64,000 bases of DNA from Hyphomicrobiaceae bacterium (lineage in GTDB: Bacteria; Pseudomonadota; Alphaproteobacteria; Rhizobiales; Methyloligellaceae). The translations under genes were made by a program, and so were the position numbers. Positions 33,613 through 42,431 of this stretch are shown piece by piece (position 1 is the stretch's first letter; each line of letters starts with the position of its first letter). The notes beneath the pieces were generated by a model, which was given only the letters and a program-made list of their open reading frames with translations, was not told the DNA's origin and searched no databases. Location of the stretch: NCBI GenBank assembly GCA_020637815.1, contig JACKJS010000001.1:1364001-1428000 (forward strand), given 5' to 3'.

Positions 33613-34632
33613 TCAATCCTTTTGCAGAAGTTCCGCGATCGACGCCTCCAGTGCTGATGTGAATCCCGCGTCGTTGCCAGGGCTCGCGGCGCAATGGCCC
33701 CAAGGCGAGTCATAAGGTTGAAATTGCGCGCCTGCGATTAAGTCCGCCTCAAGTGCATTGTCCTCGGGCGGAAAGTAGAGATCCTGCGTGCACGGTATTA
33801 TAATGCAGCGCGCGCGCACGGCACCGAGCGCATGGGCGAGATCGCCGTTGTAGAGCGAGTTGGCGCTGACATCGCCCTTTTGCCAGGTCGCAAGCTTGGC
33901 CAGCAGATCGTTGGCATCCCAATTGTCCACATGGTCGGCTTCCCAGTCGCGCAGCAGTTCCTCTATCGTATCGAAGCCCAGCTTGCGATAGAGACCGTCG
34001 CGATAGAACGTTTGGCTATAGGCCCAACCTGCATAAACCCGCGCAAAGGCCTTCAGTCCGGCAACCGGGGGCATCGCGTAATCACCGCCGTTCCAGGACT
34101 GGTCCGCGCATAGCGCAGCTTTGATACCTTCCAAAAAAACAAAGTTGTGCGGCGAGGTTTTTGCCGATGCACAAAACGGCAGGATCGCATCAACCATCTC
34201 TGGAAATTGCGCTGCCCACTGAAAGCATTGACACCCCGCCATTGACCAACCGGCAACGAGCGCCATCTTCTTGACGCCAAGGCGCTCTGTCAGCAGACGA
34301 TGCTGACACGCAACATTGTCCCAGAATGTGATGACTGGAAACCGCGGCCCATCCTGAGGAGCAGGCGTGTTAGACGGAGAGGACGACAGGCCGTTGCCAA
34401 ATAGATTGACCGACACGATGAAATGACGTGCAGGGTCGATCGCGCGTCCGAAGCCGAAAAAGCCTTCGTTGCGCACGTGCGTGCCAGTGTAGAACGTGGG
34501 CAATAGGACGACATTGTCACCAGAGGAGGATAGCGTACCGTACGTCTTGTAGGCCAGCCTCGCGCTCCGAAGGATCTCGCCCGATTGAAGCGAGACATCT
34601 CCCAGTTCGAAAATCTCGTAGTCTTCGATCAT
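33613..34632 (-). CDS. Alpha/beta hydrolase, homoserine acetyltransferase-like (MetX fold)
   Basis: 339 residues from the ATG at 34632 (a second ATG four codons earlier at 34644 is equally possible because of a GATG repeat). The nucleophile elbow is AGWSMAGCQ. The acid lies in CTQDLYFPPEDN and the histidine in SPWGHCAA. Regions VVLLPTFYTGTHVRNEGFFG and HFIVSVNLFGNGLSSSPSN match MetX-like proteins. True MetX carries a GGSMGGMQ-type elbow; the changed GWSMAG suggests hydrolase or other acyl-transfer work. It ends the six-gene minus-strand operon with the GS-like ligase and ABC transporter. Confidence 0.82.
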   Translation of the reverse strand: MIEDYEIFELGDVSLQSGEILRSARLAYKTYGTLSSSGDNVVLLPTFYTGTHVRNEGFFGFGRAIDPARHFIVSVNLFGNGLSSSPSNTPAPQDGPRFPVITFWDNVACQHRLLTERLGVKKMALVAGWSMAGCQCFQWAAQFPEMVDAILPFCASAKTSPHNFVFLEGIKAALCADQSWNGGDYAMPPVAGLKAFARVYAGWAYSQTFYRDGLYRKLGFDTIEELLRDWEADHVDNWDANDLLAKLATWQKGDVSANSLYNGDLAHALGAVRARCIIIPCTQDLYFPPEDNALEADLIAGAQFQPYDSPWGHCAASPGNDAGFTSALEASIAELLQKD

Positions 34633-34665
34633 CCATCCATCCATCCGCCGGCGATCGCCGCGCCG

Positions 34666-35463
34666 CTACGTGGCATCCTGCGGACGCGCTTCAGCCCGCA
34701 TCATCGCCAAGATATCCCGTTCGCATTCGGGGTAGCCGTCCAATGTAATCAGCTCTTCCTTGTCGCGGATATCCTTGCCCTTTTTGAATTCCAAACCGAG
34801 GATCGCTTTCAACCGTCCCGGATGGCTCGACAAAAAAACAATTTTGTCCGCGAGGAAGATCGCTTCCGGAATGTCGTGGGTGACGAGCATGATTGTCGTC
34901 TGCGAGCTCTTCATGATCTCGATTAGCATCTCTTGCATGTGCCAACGAGTTTCTGCATCCAGAGCGCCAAACGGTTCGTCCATCAACAATATCTCAGGCC
35001 TGTTGGCGAGTGTGCGGGCAATGGCAACGCGCTGCTTCATGCCGCCCGAGAGGTTCTTTGGATACGTCTTCCTGAATTTTGTGAGATGAACCAAATCGAT
35101 GAAATGGGATGCTCGCTCCATCCGCTCGGCCTTCGGGACACCATTCAGCTTCATCCCATATTCGACGTTCTGTTCGACTGTGAGCCACGGGAAAGACGTG
35201 TAGCTCTGAAAGACCATACCGCGCTCACGCGCCGGACCATCAATTTCCGTTCCGTCTAGGACAACCGAACCGACCGTAGGATCCTGCAACCCTGCCACGA
35301 TGTTCAAAAGCGTTGACTTGCCGCAGCCGGAGGGGCCCAGCAATACGCAAACCTCATTCTGCAATACGTTGAACGACACATCGCGCAAGGCTTCGACACG
35401 GTGAGCGCCATGCCCGAAGGATTTACAAACTCCGTTGACGCTCAATTTGACATGCGACGCCAT
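34666..35463 (-). CDS. ABC transporter ATP-binding protein, NitT/TauT type
   Basis: The ATG at 35463 has GGGAGG seven bases upstream and gives 265 residues. Walker A is GPSGCGKST (43-51). The signature LSGGMKQR and Walker B ILLMDEPFGALD are followed by the H-loop THDIPEA. The family placement near SsuB/TauB/NrtD comes from the overall motif pattern and the neighbouring genes. It powers the permease and binding protein of the same operon. Spacing to the binding-protein gene is about 90 bases. Confidence 0.92.
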   Translation of the reverse strand: MASHVKLSVNGVCKSFGHGAHRVEALRDVSFNVLQNEVCVLLGPSGCGKSTLLNIVAGLQDPTVGSVVLDGTEIDGPARERGMVFQSYTSFPWLTVEQNVEYGMKLNGVPKAERMERASHFIDLVHLTKFRKTYPKNLSGGMKQRVAIARTLANRPEILLMDEPFGALDAETRWHMQEMLIEIMKSSQTTIMLVTHDIPEAIFLADKIVFLSSHPGRLKAILGLEFKKGKDIRDKEELITLDGYPECERDILAMMRAEARPQDAT

Positions 35464-35554
35464 GACCGGCCTCCCGGTTCTCCGATCTGCAAAAGGCGAC
35501 CGAACCGACATCTTGTCGTCGGTTCGGCCGTAGTTGTTGCCATGGGAGGCAGTT

Positions 35555-36619
35555 CTAGCCGCGATATCCGGATTCATAGAGCTCTCGATGGAGATCGCAC
35601 TCGACGCCGGTCTCGGGCGCCTTGACTTCCTTGATCAAGCCGAACTTGACCCACCAATCGCTGATGAGATTCCAGTGATCGACGACCTGGCCATTTTTCT
35701 GGCCGAAAGGCGGATCGCCCGGCACGACGCCACAGAAGCGCGCCGCCTCCATGAAGTCATAGACATAGAGTCCGCCATCAACACCGCTGCCGTCCTTGCC
35801 GAGGACCAACTCGACGTCGTCGAGGCTCATCTTCATGGAGTCGGCGATGATTTGGTTGCCCTCGGCGGGGTTCTTCTTCCACCAGGCAATCGCGTCATAC
35901 ATCGCCTTCAGTGTCTTGCGCGCGGTATCGCGCCGCTTCGTTAGGAAGTTGTCGCTCATATAGAGTCCATCGGCGACGACGGCACGCTTCAACCAGTACG
36001 GTTCCCGCGATTGCGCGAGCACCGAGGAGCCGGGTAATGCCTTGAGCACGTTGCTGCCGTATGGCTCCCAAAACTCCGATGCGGCGACGCCGCCGCCCAC
36101 CAAGGCCGCGAAAGCGTCATCCGCGATGATGTTGCGGTATTTCACGGAGTCATAGGGGACGCCGTTCTGCTCCAACCACATGGCGACGAAGATTTGAGCC
36201 AATCCGCCTTCCAGAACGGCCACCTCTTTTCCGGAAAGGTCTTTGGCAACTTTGATGTCCGGTCCGCCGACGATCTTGTCGGTGCCGTAGGACAAGTTGG
36301 CGAACGCAACGAACTTGATCGGCATTCCACGTTCGACGCCAACGGGGGCAAACTCGGCCGTGCTGGAAACCACGTCCATCTTGTCCGCCGTCATCAAGTT
36401 GAAGCTCTCGTAGGGATCTTCAATTTGCTGGTAGCTGATATCCAGATCAGGGGCGAGCTTTTTGGCGATCGCAATATCCCAGAAGCCGTAACCGGGCCAT
36501 GTAAGACCAGAAATCTGAACTCTTTCGGCTGCGACAGCGGATCCGATCAATCCGAACGCCATGAGACCGGCAGTCACTGCGGCGGTAATGCACAAACTCC
36601 AATTTTGTCTAGTTTTCAT
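35555..36619 (-). CDS. ABC transporter substrate-binding protein, NitT/TauT (SsuA-like)
   Basis: The ATG at 36619 follows GGGAGGAAG and gives 354 residues with a signal peptide ending in AVAA. The mature chain starts ERVQISGLTWPGYGFWDIAI and contains DKMDVVSSTAEFAPVGVERG and ASEFWEPYGSNVLK, the fold used for nitrate, sulfonates, taurine and pyrimidine precursors. Several aromatic residues line the likely pocket. The ligand is not predictable from sequence. It is central to the operon that also codes for a GS-like ligase, hinting at an amine or other nitrogenous substrate. Confidence 0.88.
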   Translation of the reverse strand: MKTRQNWSLCITAAVTAGLMAFGLIGSAVAAERVQISGLTWPGYGFWDIAIAKKLAPDLDISYQQIEDPYESFNLMTADKMDVVSSTAEFAPVGVERGMPIKFVAFANLSYGTDKIVGGPDIKVAKDLSGKEVAVLEGGLAQIFVAMWLEQNGVPYDSVKYRNIIADDAFAALVGGGVAASEFWEPYGSNVLKALPGSSVLAQSREPYWLKRAVVADGLYMSDNFLTKRRDTARKTLKAMYDAIAWWKKNPAEGNQIIADSMKMSLDDVELVLGKDGSGVDGGLYVYDFMEAARFCGVVPGDPPFGQKNGQVVDHWNLISDWWVKFGLIKEVKAPETGVECDLHRELYESGYRG

Positions 36620-36712
36620 TACTTCCTCCCTTATCGAGCACCCAATACACACGTGGGGTCCGCAATTTGCGGCTGGGCTCGTAGCGCGGCGCCGCGACCG
36701 GACTTCGGTCGA

Positions 36713-37588
36713 TCAGCGGACGTTTTCCTCCAGATAGGCAAATGCGATCCCGTGAAATTTCTTGAGTAGAAAATCGAAGAGCAGGCCGAGCGCGCCGATT
36801 ACGACAATTCCGGCCATGATCTGGTCGACGTGAAGGAAACGCTTGGCGCGCATCATCATGGCGCCGATGCCGACATCGGCGGCGATGATCTCGGCGATGA
36901 CCAGATAGGTCCAGCTCACGGCGAGCATCTGGCGCATGGCGACCAAGATGTCGGGCAGAGCTGCCGGTACGACAACCGTGCGCAACACCTGAAGCCGATT
37001 TCCCCCCAGGGTCACAGCGGTGCGCACAAAGTCCGCCGGCACCGACTTCGTGTGGTCCATGATCAGCGTCGTGAGGAACCAAACCACGCCGAGAAACAGC
37101 AGTGCGAGCTTTTGCGCATCGCTTGCACCAAGCCACATCAGAAGAAGTGGAATGAACGCAGGCGCCGGCAGATATCTCCAGGCTGAAACCAGTGGGTTGA
37201 AGAACGCCTCGACCGTGCGGAACGAACCCATGAGAATGCCCAAGGGCACGGCGACCAAACACGCAAGAGCGAAGCTCACAAGAATGCGTGTGACGCTGAC
37301 GACGACGTCGTACAGGAAGGACTCCTCAGTGAACAGCGTATAGAGCGCCGACAAGACCTTCCCAGGGCCAGGCAACAAGATATCATTGGCCCAATTCTGC
37401 CAAACGGCGAATTCCCAGAAGCCGAAGAACAAGACCCAAACAAGGATGCCGAGCGTTATCGACCAAGACGCTGGGATGTCGGACTTGAACTCGAACAACC
37501 GACGCTTGCGGCGGCGTGCGCCGCCGGGGTTGGCTGTCCGCGGCGCGGCCTTGTCGATATCCTCTGCGCTTGATTCCGCCAGCGTCAT
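36713..37588 (-). CDS. ABC transporter permease, NitT/TauT type
   Basis: 291 residues from the ATG at 37588; a TTG four codons upstream is less likely. A basic cytosolic N-terminus (ARRRKRRLFEF) precedes six membrane helices. The EAA loop is FVRTAVTLGGNRLQVLRTVV followed by PAALPDILVAMRQ, the contact site for the ATPase. It is homologous to SsuC/TauC. It lies 17 bases after the ligase gene stop and 93 bases before the binding-protein gene. Confidence 0.92.
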   Translation of the reverse strand: MTLAESSAEDIDKAAPRTANPGGARRRKRRLFEFKSDIPASWSITLGILVWVLFFGFWEFAVWQNWANDILLPGPGKVLSALYTLFTEESFLYDVVVSVTRILVSFALACLVAVPLGILMGSFRTVEAFFNPLVSAWRYLPAPAFIPLLLMWLGASDAQKLALLFLGVVWFLTTLIMDHTKSVPADFVRTAVTLGGNRLQVLRTVVVPAALPDILVAMRQMLAVSWTYLVIAEIIAADVGIGAMMMRAKRFLHVDQIMAGIVVIGALGLLFDFLLKKFHGIAFAYLEENVR

Positions 37589-37604
37589 GATGGCCCTCAA
37601 AGCG

Positions 37605-39092
37605 TTAGTAAAGTCGCAGATACTCTTGGACTTCCCAGTCGGTTACCGCCTGGTGATAGCGTTCCCATTCGTCGTTCTTGTATGCGATGTAGGAATTCAG
37701 CATGACCGGTCCGAGAATGTCCCGAGCCAACGAGTCAGCCTTTAGCGCCTCGATTGCGCTAAAGAGCGTGCGCGGAAGCCGGCGGATTCCGAGTTCAGAG
37801 AATTCCTCGTCGTTCATTTGGTAGAGATCGCGGTCGGTCGGATCACCGGGGTCGGTCTTTTTCTCGATGCCCTCGACAGCGGCGGCCAGCGTCATCGCCA
37901 GTGCCAAATAGATGTTCATGGTCATGTCCGCCGCGCGATTTTCGATGCAGTACCGGCTTTGCGGCAAGCGGAACTGGGCGGAGCGGTTGTTGTGTCCATA
38001 GGTGATGTTGGTAGGCGCCCATGTCACCGTGCCGCCTTCGAAGCCCCCCACGCGTGGGACGAGGCCGTTGTAAGAGTTCACCGTCGCGCACGTGACTGCG
38101 GTGATGGCCTCGGCATGCGCCATCAGTCCGCCTACCGCATATCGGGATTCGGCTGACCAACCGCTTCCGTCCTTGAACAGATTTTCGTTCGGACGGTCCG
38201 TGGCTTGGAGAGACAGATTGATATGCGCGCCAGAGCGCCAGTCGCCTACCGTCGGTTTCGGCATGAAGGTGATGAACATGCCATGCTTCTTGGCGACTTC
38301 CTTGAGAAGAATGCGAAGGAAGACGAAGCGGTCCGCCATCTCCAGAAGGTGCGAGTAGTGGAAATCGAGCTCGAACTGCGAGTAGGCGCCCTCAGCGACC
38401 ACATCGTGCAGGTTCCAGCCGAGGCCTTCGAGGATATCGATCATGTCGCCCAGGAAGGGCATGGATTCAAGCGAGTACTCGACGTCATAACCGAACGCCT
38501 GACGGCGCGGACGAGCTCCCTCGACAGGATCGTCATCGATCGCTTTGACCGGACGCCCGGCATCGTCGTAGCGCATGGCGATGAATTCGGGCTCGATGCC
38601 GGCAAAGCCAACATAACCCTTGTCGCGCGATTGCTGGATGATCCGCTTGAGCGTTTGGCGCGGGCAGACGTTGTACGGCGCGCCTTCCCAGAACAGGTCG
38701 GCAAAGATAATCGCCAATGTGTTGTCCCAGGGACAAATATAGACCGCGTCCAGATCGGGCACCATGATCTGGTCGCTATCGGCGGGCGTCAATTCGGGGA
38801 CGAAGGAAATGGAGTGAACGGCAAATTGAGGTCCCTTGCCGAGGCACAAATCCTCCAGATCGCTCATCGGCACCGGCTTCGTCTTCGGGATGCCGTGCAA
38901 GTCGATCCAACTGGACAGAACATATTTGACGCCGGCCGCCTCCAGCCGCTGGCGCAGTTCGGCAATGCGCGGGCGGTTCCGTTCGATGGCATCCTCGATA
39001 CGGTCGTAGTACACCTTTTCACTCATCGTCATGTCCCCGGTTTCGTTGTCGCCGTCGGATCCTTGCAAGGTCGAGAGAAGTCGCTCGGTCAT
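37605..39092 (-). CDS. Glutamine synthetase-like amine/glutamate ligase
   Basis: 495 residues if started at 39092, where ATG overlaps the regulator stop (ATGA); ATGs at 39032 and 39026 are alternatives and better fit the family start. The N-terminal beta-grasp shows SSWIDLHGIPKTKPVPMSDL. The catalytic domain has GIEPEFIAM, AEGAYSQFELDF, GAHINLSLQ and RAADMTMNIYLALAMTLAA. These are GS-superfamily ATP and metal-binding blocks. It is closer to gamma-glutamyl-amide ligases (of the GMAS or anilide-synthase kind) than to GlnA; the GlnA adenylylation loop is not obvious. It would join glutamate to an imported amine. The substrate is unknown. Confidence 0.8.
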   Translation of the reverse strand: MTERLLSTLQGSDGDNETGDMTMSEKVYYDRIEDAIERNRPRIAELRQRLEAAGVKYVLSSWIDLHGIPKTKPVPMSDLEDLCLGKGPQFAVHSISFVPELTPADSDQIMVPDLDAVYICPWDNTLAIIFADLFWEGAPYNVCPRQTLKRIIQQSRDKGYVGFAGIEPEFIAMRYDDAGRPVKAIDDDPVEGARPRRQAFGYDVEYSLESMPFLGDMIDILEGLGWNLHDVVAEGAYSQFELDFHYSHLLEMADRFVFLRILLKEVAKKHGMFITFMPKPTVGDWRSGAHINLSLQATDRPNENLFKDGSGWSAESRYAVGGLMAHAEAITAVTCATVNSYNGLVPRVGGFEGGTVTWAPTNITYGHNNRSAQFRLPQSRYCIENRAADMTMNIYLALAMTLAAAVEGIEKKTDPGDPTDRDLYQMNDEEFSELGIRRLPRTLFSAIEALKADSLARDILGPVMLNSYIAYKNDEWERYHQAVTDWEVQEYLRLY

Positions 39093-39649
39093 CCTTCCGT
39101 CTCATCCCATTCACTTTTCAGCAGGAACTGGTTCTTGAAGTTCTTGAGACCCATCATCGTTTCTGCCGAGGCGATATCGGGCTGGTCGTGGATCTCGTTG
39201 TTTAGAAATTCGAGAAACTCGTCTCGGTCGTTGGTCACGACTTCGATCAACAGGTCGAACTGCCCCGCGACCCATAGGATGTAGACAACGCTTGAGACTG
39301 CACCGAGCCGCTGAGCCACCTGCGCCGGCGTGGCACCCGGGGCCACTTTTAGCCCCACCATCGCATCGGTTTCGTATTCAGCGACGACTGGATCCGCGAT
39401 GGCGATGATCCGCAACATGCCGGTTTGCCTCATCGCCGCGACGCGGTTGCGAATGGTGCCCTCCGAAACGTCCAGCCGTTCGGCGACTTCCGAAAAGGGC
39501 ATGCGCCCGTCGCGCTGCAGCAGGTTGATGATGGCGCGGTTTAGATCGTCGTCTGGGGATGCCTTTTGCGGCGCCTTCACGGAGCGGTCCGCAACCTTGC
39601 GGCCGTTGCCGGCCGGGCCTCGCGAGGGGCGGTTCGATGTCTCTGACAT
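39089..39649 (-). CDS. Lrp/AsnC family transcriptional regulator
   Basis: 186 residues from the ATG at 39649 (ATG 39673 possible). A basic, low-complexity tail of about 35 residues precedes the helix-turn-helix LNRAIINLLQRDGRMPFSEV then SEGTIRNRVAAM. The RAM effector domain follows, with VGLKVAPGATPAQVAQRLG and GQFDLLIEVVTNDRDEFLEF. Lrp proteins sense amino acids or related amines. The gene heads the ligase/ABC operon and overlaps the ligase start by four bases, so it is likely its dedicated, autoregulated controller. Confidence 0.9.
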   Translation of the reverse strand: MSETSNRPSRGPAGNGRKVADRSVKAPQKASPDDDLNRAIINLLQRDGRMPFSEVAERLDVSEGTIRNRVAAMRQTGMLRIIAIADPVVAEYETDAMVGLKVAPGATPAQVAQRLGAVSSVVYILWVAGQFDLLIEVVTNDRDEFLEFLNNEIHDQPDIASAETMMGLKNFKNQFLLKSEWDETEG

Positions 39650-39681
39650 AGCGATCCCGTTTCTGAGTTCCATGGCACAGT

Positions 39682-39700
39682 AAGTGCGTATTTCGCACTT
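39682..39700. promoter_or_regulatory. Inverted repeat upstream of the Lrp-type gene
   Basis: AAGTGCG TATTT CGCACTT, a 7-bp inverted repeat with a 5-base spacer, 33 bases before the regulator ATG at 39649. A candidate operator for autoregulation. Confidence 0.5.
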
Positions 39701-39773
39701 TACAAGCCATAAAATACGAAAACATTATTTTTGACGGCTAATATTGTGAAAACAGCATAGTTTTGTGATGGTG

Positions 39774-39790
39774 ATTACGAATATCGTAAT
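39774..39790. promoter_or_regulatory. Inverted repeat in AT-rich region upstream of Lrp-type gene
   Basis: ATTACGA ATA TCGTAAT, a perfect 7-bp inverted repeat with a 3-base spacer. It sits in a strikingly AT-rich stretch (39700-39800), the sort of place where Lrp-type regulators bind. About 125 bases upstream of the regulator start. Confidence 0.55.
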
Positions 39791-40144
39791 TCGACATACA
39801 TACCAGAAGGACTTGTCGTGGCAACGTGCGAGCGACAGTTGTCAGCGCTAGTAACTCAGCGCTATCCGACGCGGATACCGTAGTGGTCACTCGGGCCGCG
39901 GGTGGTGATCATGCTGGTGGCCGGCTATCGAACCTAATTCATCGCTTAATAAGAAGACCGCACTCAGTGATGAGCACGGCCTTTGAAGGTTACAGAGAGA
40001 GATCGCTATTCAGCGGCCTCGAGGACGGTGTCGTCTTCGCGGGTGTTGTCGTTCGTGAGCGCCCGCAGCTGTTAGGCGGGAGTATTTTCGGCCTGGGCTT
40101 CGTTCCGGAGAGGGACCGGAAGCCAGCCGGTGTCCATGGCCGAT
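39791..40144. other. Intergenic region, no gene recognised
   Basis: About 350 bases. Short frames in all directions but no ribosome site or known family. Part of the degraded stretch between the Lrp-led operon and tRNA-Phe. Confidence 0.4.
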
Positions 40145-40464
40145 TCAGCTGCGCGATCGGCAAATTTGCACTTCTTGAGCTTGAGCCAAGACGGGGGCGA
40201 CGTCGCGGCCCTTGGCTTCGCGGTAGGCTTGCAGCGCGTTGTACTCGGTCTGCTCCTCTATCGAGTGCGTGAGGCTTCCGGTGTAAAGACGCTTGAAGGC
40301 TGCAAGATCGTCATAGGCGATGTGCGGGACGACCTGCGTCCAGGCCCGGCCCGCACCTTTGAAGGACGGGAGTCTTGGAGATAGCCGCTGTTGTTGTCGA
40401 AGCGATTGCGGCGGATCGTACCGCCTGCCTTTTCGTAGGCTTCATATCCATACTTTGTGCTCAC
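40145..40464 (-). pseudogene. Frameshifted conserved protein fragment
   Basis: On the minus strand a GTG at 40464 opens a frame reading STKYGYEAYEKAGGTIRRN and FDNNSGYLQDS. It then shifts frame, and the continuation PSFKGAGRAWTQVVPHIAYD, LAAFKRLYTGSLTHSIEEQT and EYNALQAYREAKGRDVAPVL has clean codon use up to a TGA at 40145-40147. One frameshift near 40370 explains both halves, giving a protein of about 105 residues. I do not recognise the family. Confidence 0.6.
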
Positions 40465-40767
40465 CGATGCGTGCGTCGACCGCGTGAGCTACTCCCCAAT
40501 CCTTGAACAGTTTCCGGCGTGATTTTTGGGGAGATTCCGGCGGCCTTTGGCAGGCTGACACTGGTCGCCAGCGGGCCTTATTTGGACGCACGGATATTGC
40601 GAAGCCGATCAATTGCCCGTGTGGCGTTGCATAGGACGATTTGTGCCGCACGCAAGCAGTACACGGATAAATAGTGCCGCGACCTAGTTGTAGATGGCGC
40701 GTCAGGAAATTCGGCCGTTTAACCGGGAAGCCGGGCGCGCCAACGGTGCGCCTCGAAGGATCCCCGC
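40465..40767. other. Intergenic region, no gene recognised
   Basis: 303 bases between two damaged genes. Only short unsupported frames. Confidence 0.4.
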
Positions 40768-41187
40768 ATGAAGATCAATTTCGAGAAGCCGGATGTTCCC
40801 GAATACGAGATCGCCAAGATTGTCGTCGAAGGCGCTCCGCGCATTGGGGACGCCATCGAGAAGACGACCGCCGAAGTGGAAGCGGTCATCAAGAGGCTTG
40901 GCGCAGCAGGCGAATCTATCGACGAAATGGAACAGGCATGGGAGAGCTATCCGGCAGCTCTATCCAGAACACATCCAAGCGTTCTTTCGAGAGTGGAAGT
41001 CCGTGCCCGTCAAGAAGCTCCTGAACGCATAGCGGGGCTCGACGCCCTTGCCGTAGCTAAGCCCCAAGTCCTCACGGCCGTGGGCATTTTTGTGTCCACT
41101 TCATTTGGCCTGAAATTCAAGGGGTTCAGGGCCGCTCTTATGCGGCACATTGAGACTTCACACCACACGAAATCTCGCGGCGCATGA
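40768..41187 (+). pseudogene. Small protein gene with a probable frameshift
   Basis: The frame from the ATG at 40768 encodes MKINFEKPDVPEYEIAKIVV, then a helical segment to about DEMEQAWESYPAAL near 40963. Beyond that, the same frame turns Arg/Ser-rich and loses protein-like character. The next frame gives LYPEHIQAFFREWKSVPVKK and LLNA with a stop at 41032, which joins smoothly. I read this as one short protein of about 87 residues broken by a frameshift. Family not recognised. Confidence 0.45.
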
Positions 41188-41218
41188 GCAATAACTTGTT
41201 GGCTTTTCTTGGAAAAAA

Positions 41219-41294
<76 letters not shown>

Positions 41295-41430
41295 ATGCCT
41301 TGCGGCATAGGGGCCGCTTGCGGGCCTCGAAGCGCGCGTATGTCCCGCGCAAGGCCCTGGCTTATAGGCAATCGGCCGGGCTCTGTCGAGACCGGTCTTC
41401 GTTCGATTCCGCCGTTGCGCCGGTCCTACT

Positions 41431-41631
41431 CTATTCCTCGTCCCACTCGGCCGGAGCGTCCGGCAACGTGGCGGTGCCCGGTTCCCCGGCCACGACATAA
41501 CCGCCCTTCAGCCACCGCCCGAGATCGATGTCCGCGCAGCGCTTCGAGCAGAACGGACGGTGCGCCTTGACGGCCGGCTTTTGGCAGATCGGACAGCGTG
41601 CAACCGCCTTCGGCGTCTCGCGCCCGTTCAT
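41431..41631 (-). CDS. yacG: DNA gyrase inhibitor YacG, zinc-ribbon protein
   Basis: 66 residues. The four zinc ligands are C13, C16, C28 and C32 in ARCPICQKP and RPFCSKRCADIDLGRWL. The acidic C-terminus (PAEWDEE) is family-typical. YacG binds GyrB and prevents DNA binding by gyrase in characterised cases. It lies eight bases downstream of maf, the usual alphaproteobacterial order infA-maf-yacG. Confidence 0.93.
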   Translation of the reverse strand: MNGRETPKAVARCPICQKPAVKAHRPFCSKRCADIDLGRWLKGGYVVAGEPGTATLPDAPAEWDEE

Positions 41632-41639
41632 GCCCGTGC

Positions 41640-42431
41640 TCACTCGGTCTCGACCTCGGCCTTGGCAAGCCACAGGAGCGTCACGGGATAGCCCTCGCCC
41701 GCCAGCATGCTGACCGTCTCGGTCAGCGGCAGGCCGACGACGTTGGTGTAGGATCCCACCAGCTTCACCACGAAGGCGCCGGCGATGCCCTGAATTGCAT
41801 AACCGCCCGCCTTGCCGCGCCATTCGCCGCTGGCGAGATAGGCGCCGATCTCCTGATCGGAAATATTGCGGAAGCGGACGCGGGTCTCCACCACGCGCTC
41901 GCGCCAGCGCCCTTCCGGCGTCACCATGCAGACCGCCGTGTAGACGCGGTGTGCACGGCCACGCAGAAGGCGAAGCATGTCGGCGGCCTCGTTTTCAAGA
42001 TCGGCCTTGCCGAGAACGCGCCGCCCGACGGCGACGACCGTGTCGGCGGCGATCAGGAACGACTTCGCAAGGTCCGGCTCCCCTTTGACGATTTTCAGCG
42101 CGGCCTCGGCCTTGGCCTTGGCGAGACGGCGCACGATCTGGCGCGGCACTTCGCCCTTGGACACGCTCTCGTCGACAGAGGAAGGCCGTAAGGCGTCCGG
42201 CGCGATCCCGGCCTGTTCCAGAAGCTGCAGCCGCCGCGGCGATGCGGATGCGAGTACCAGCTTGGGCCGGAAACTCGAGCCGGGTTTGGGCGCACGGCGG
42301 CGCGGCGGCCGTTTCGGCGCCTTTGTGGCGCCCGGAACGGTCGCGACAGGCTCGGCCGAGGCGGTCTTGCTCCGCTTCAGCCCGAGCTTGCTACTTAAAC
42401 CGGTAAGTGATCCGACCTTTAGTGAGATCAT
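41640..42431 (-). CDS. maf: Maf-like nucleotide pyrophosphatase
   Basis: 263 residues with the ATG at 42431, inside the end of infA. The Maf core starts at about residue 56 with PKLVLASASPRRLQLLEQAG. It contains SFLIAADTVVAVGRRVLGKA and GGYAIQGIAGAFVVKLVGSY. Such enzymes hydrolyse non-canonical or modified nucleoside triphosphates. The first 55 residues are basic and Pro/Ala/Lys-rich, an unusual extension; no other good start exists before the core, so the 41-base overlap with infA may be real. Confidence 0.88.
   Translation of the reverse strand: MISLKVGSLTGLSSKLGLKRSKTASAEPVATVPGATKAPKRPPRRRAPKPGSSFRPKLVLASASPRRLQLLEQAGIAPDALRPSSVDESVSKGEVPRQIVRRLAKAKAEAALKIVKGEPDLAKSFLIAADTVVAVGRRVLGKADLENEAADMLRLLRGRAHRVYTAVCMVTPEGRWRERVVETRVRFRNISDQEIGAYLASGEWRGKAGGYAIQGIAGAFVVKLVGSYTNVVGLPLTETVSMLAGEGYPVTLLWLAKAEVETE

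Noticed and set aside
33613..34632. Calling the MetX-like gene a methionine biosynthesis enzyme
   Set aside because: The nucleophile elbow and context with a GS-like ligase and ABC transporter do not support homoserine acetylation; kept as a MetX-fold hydrolase.
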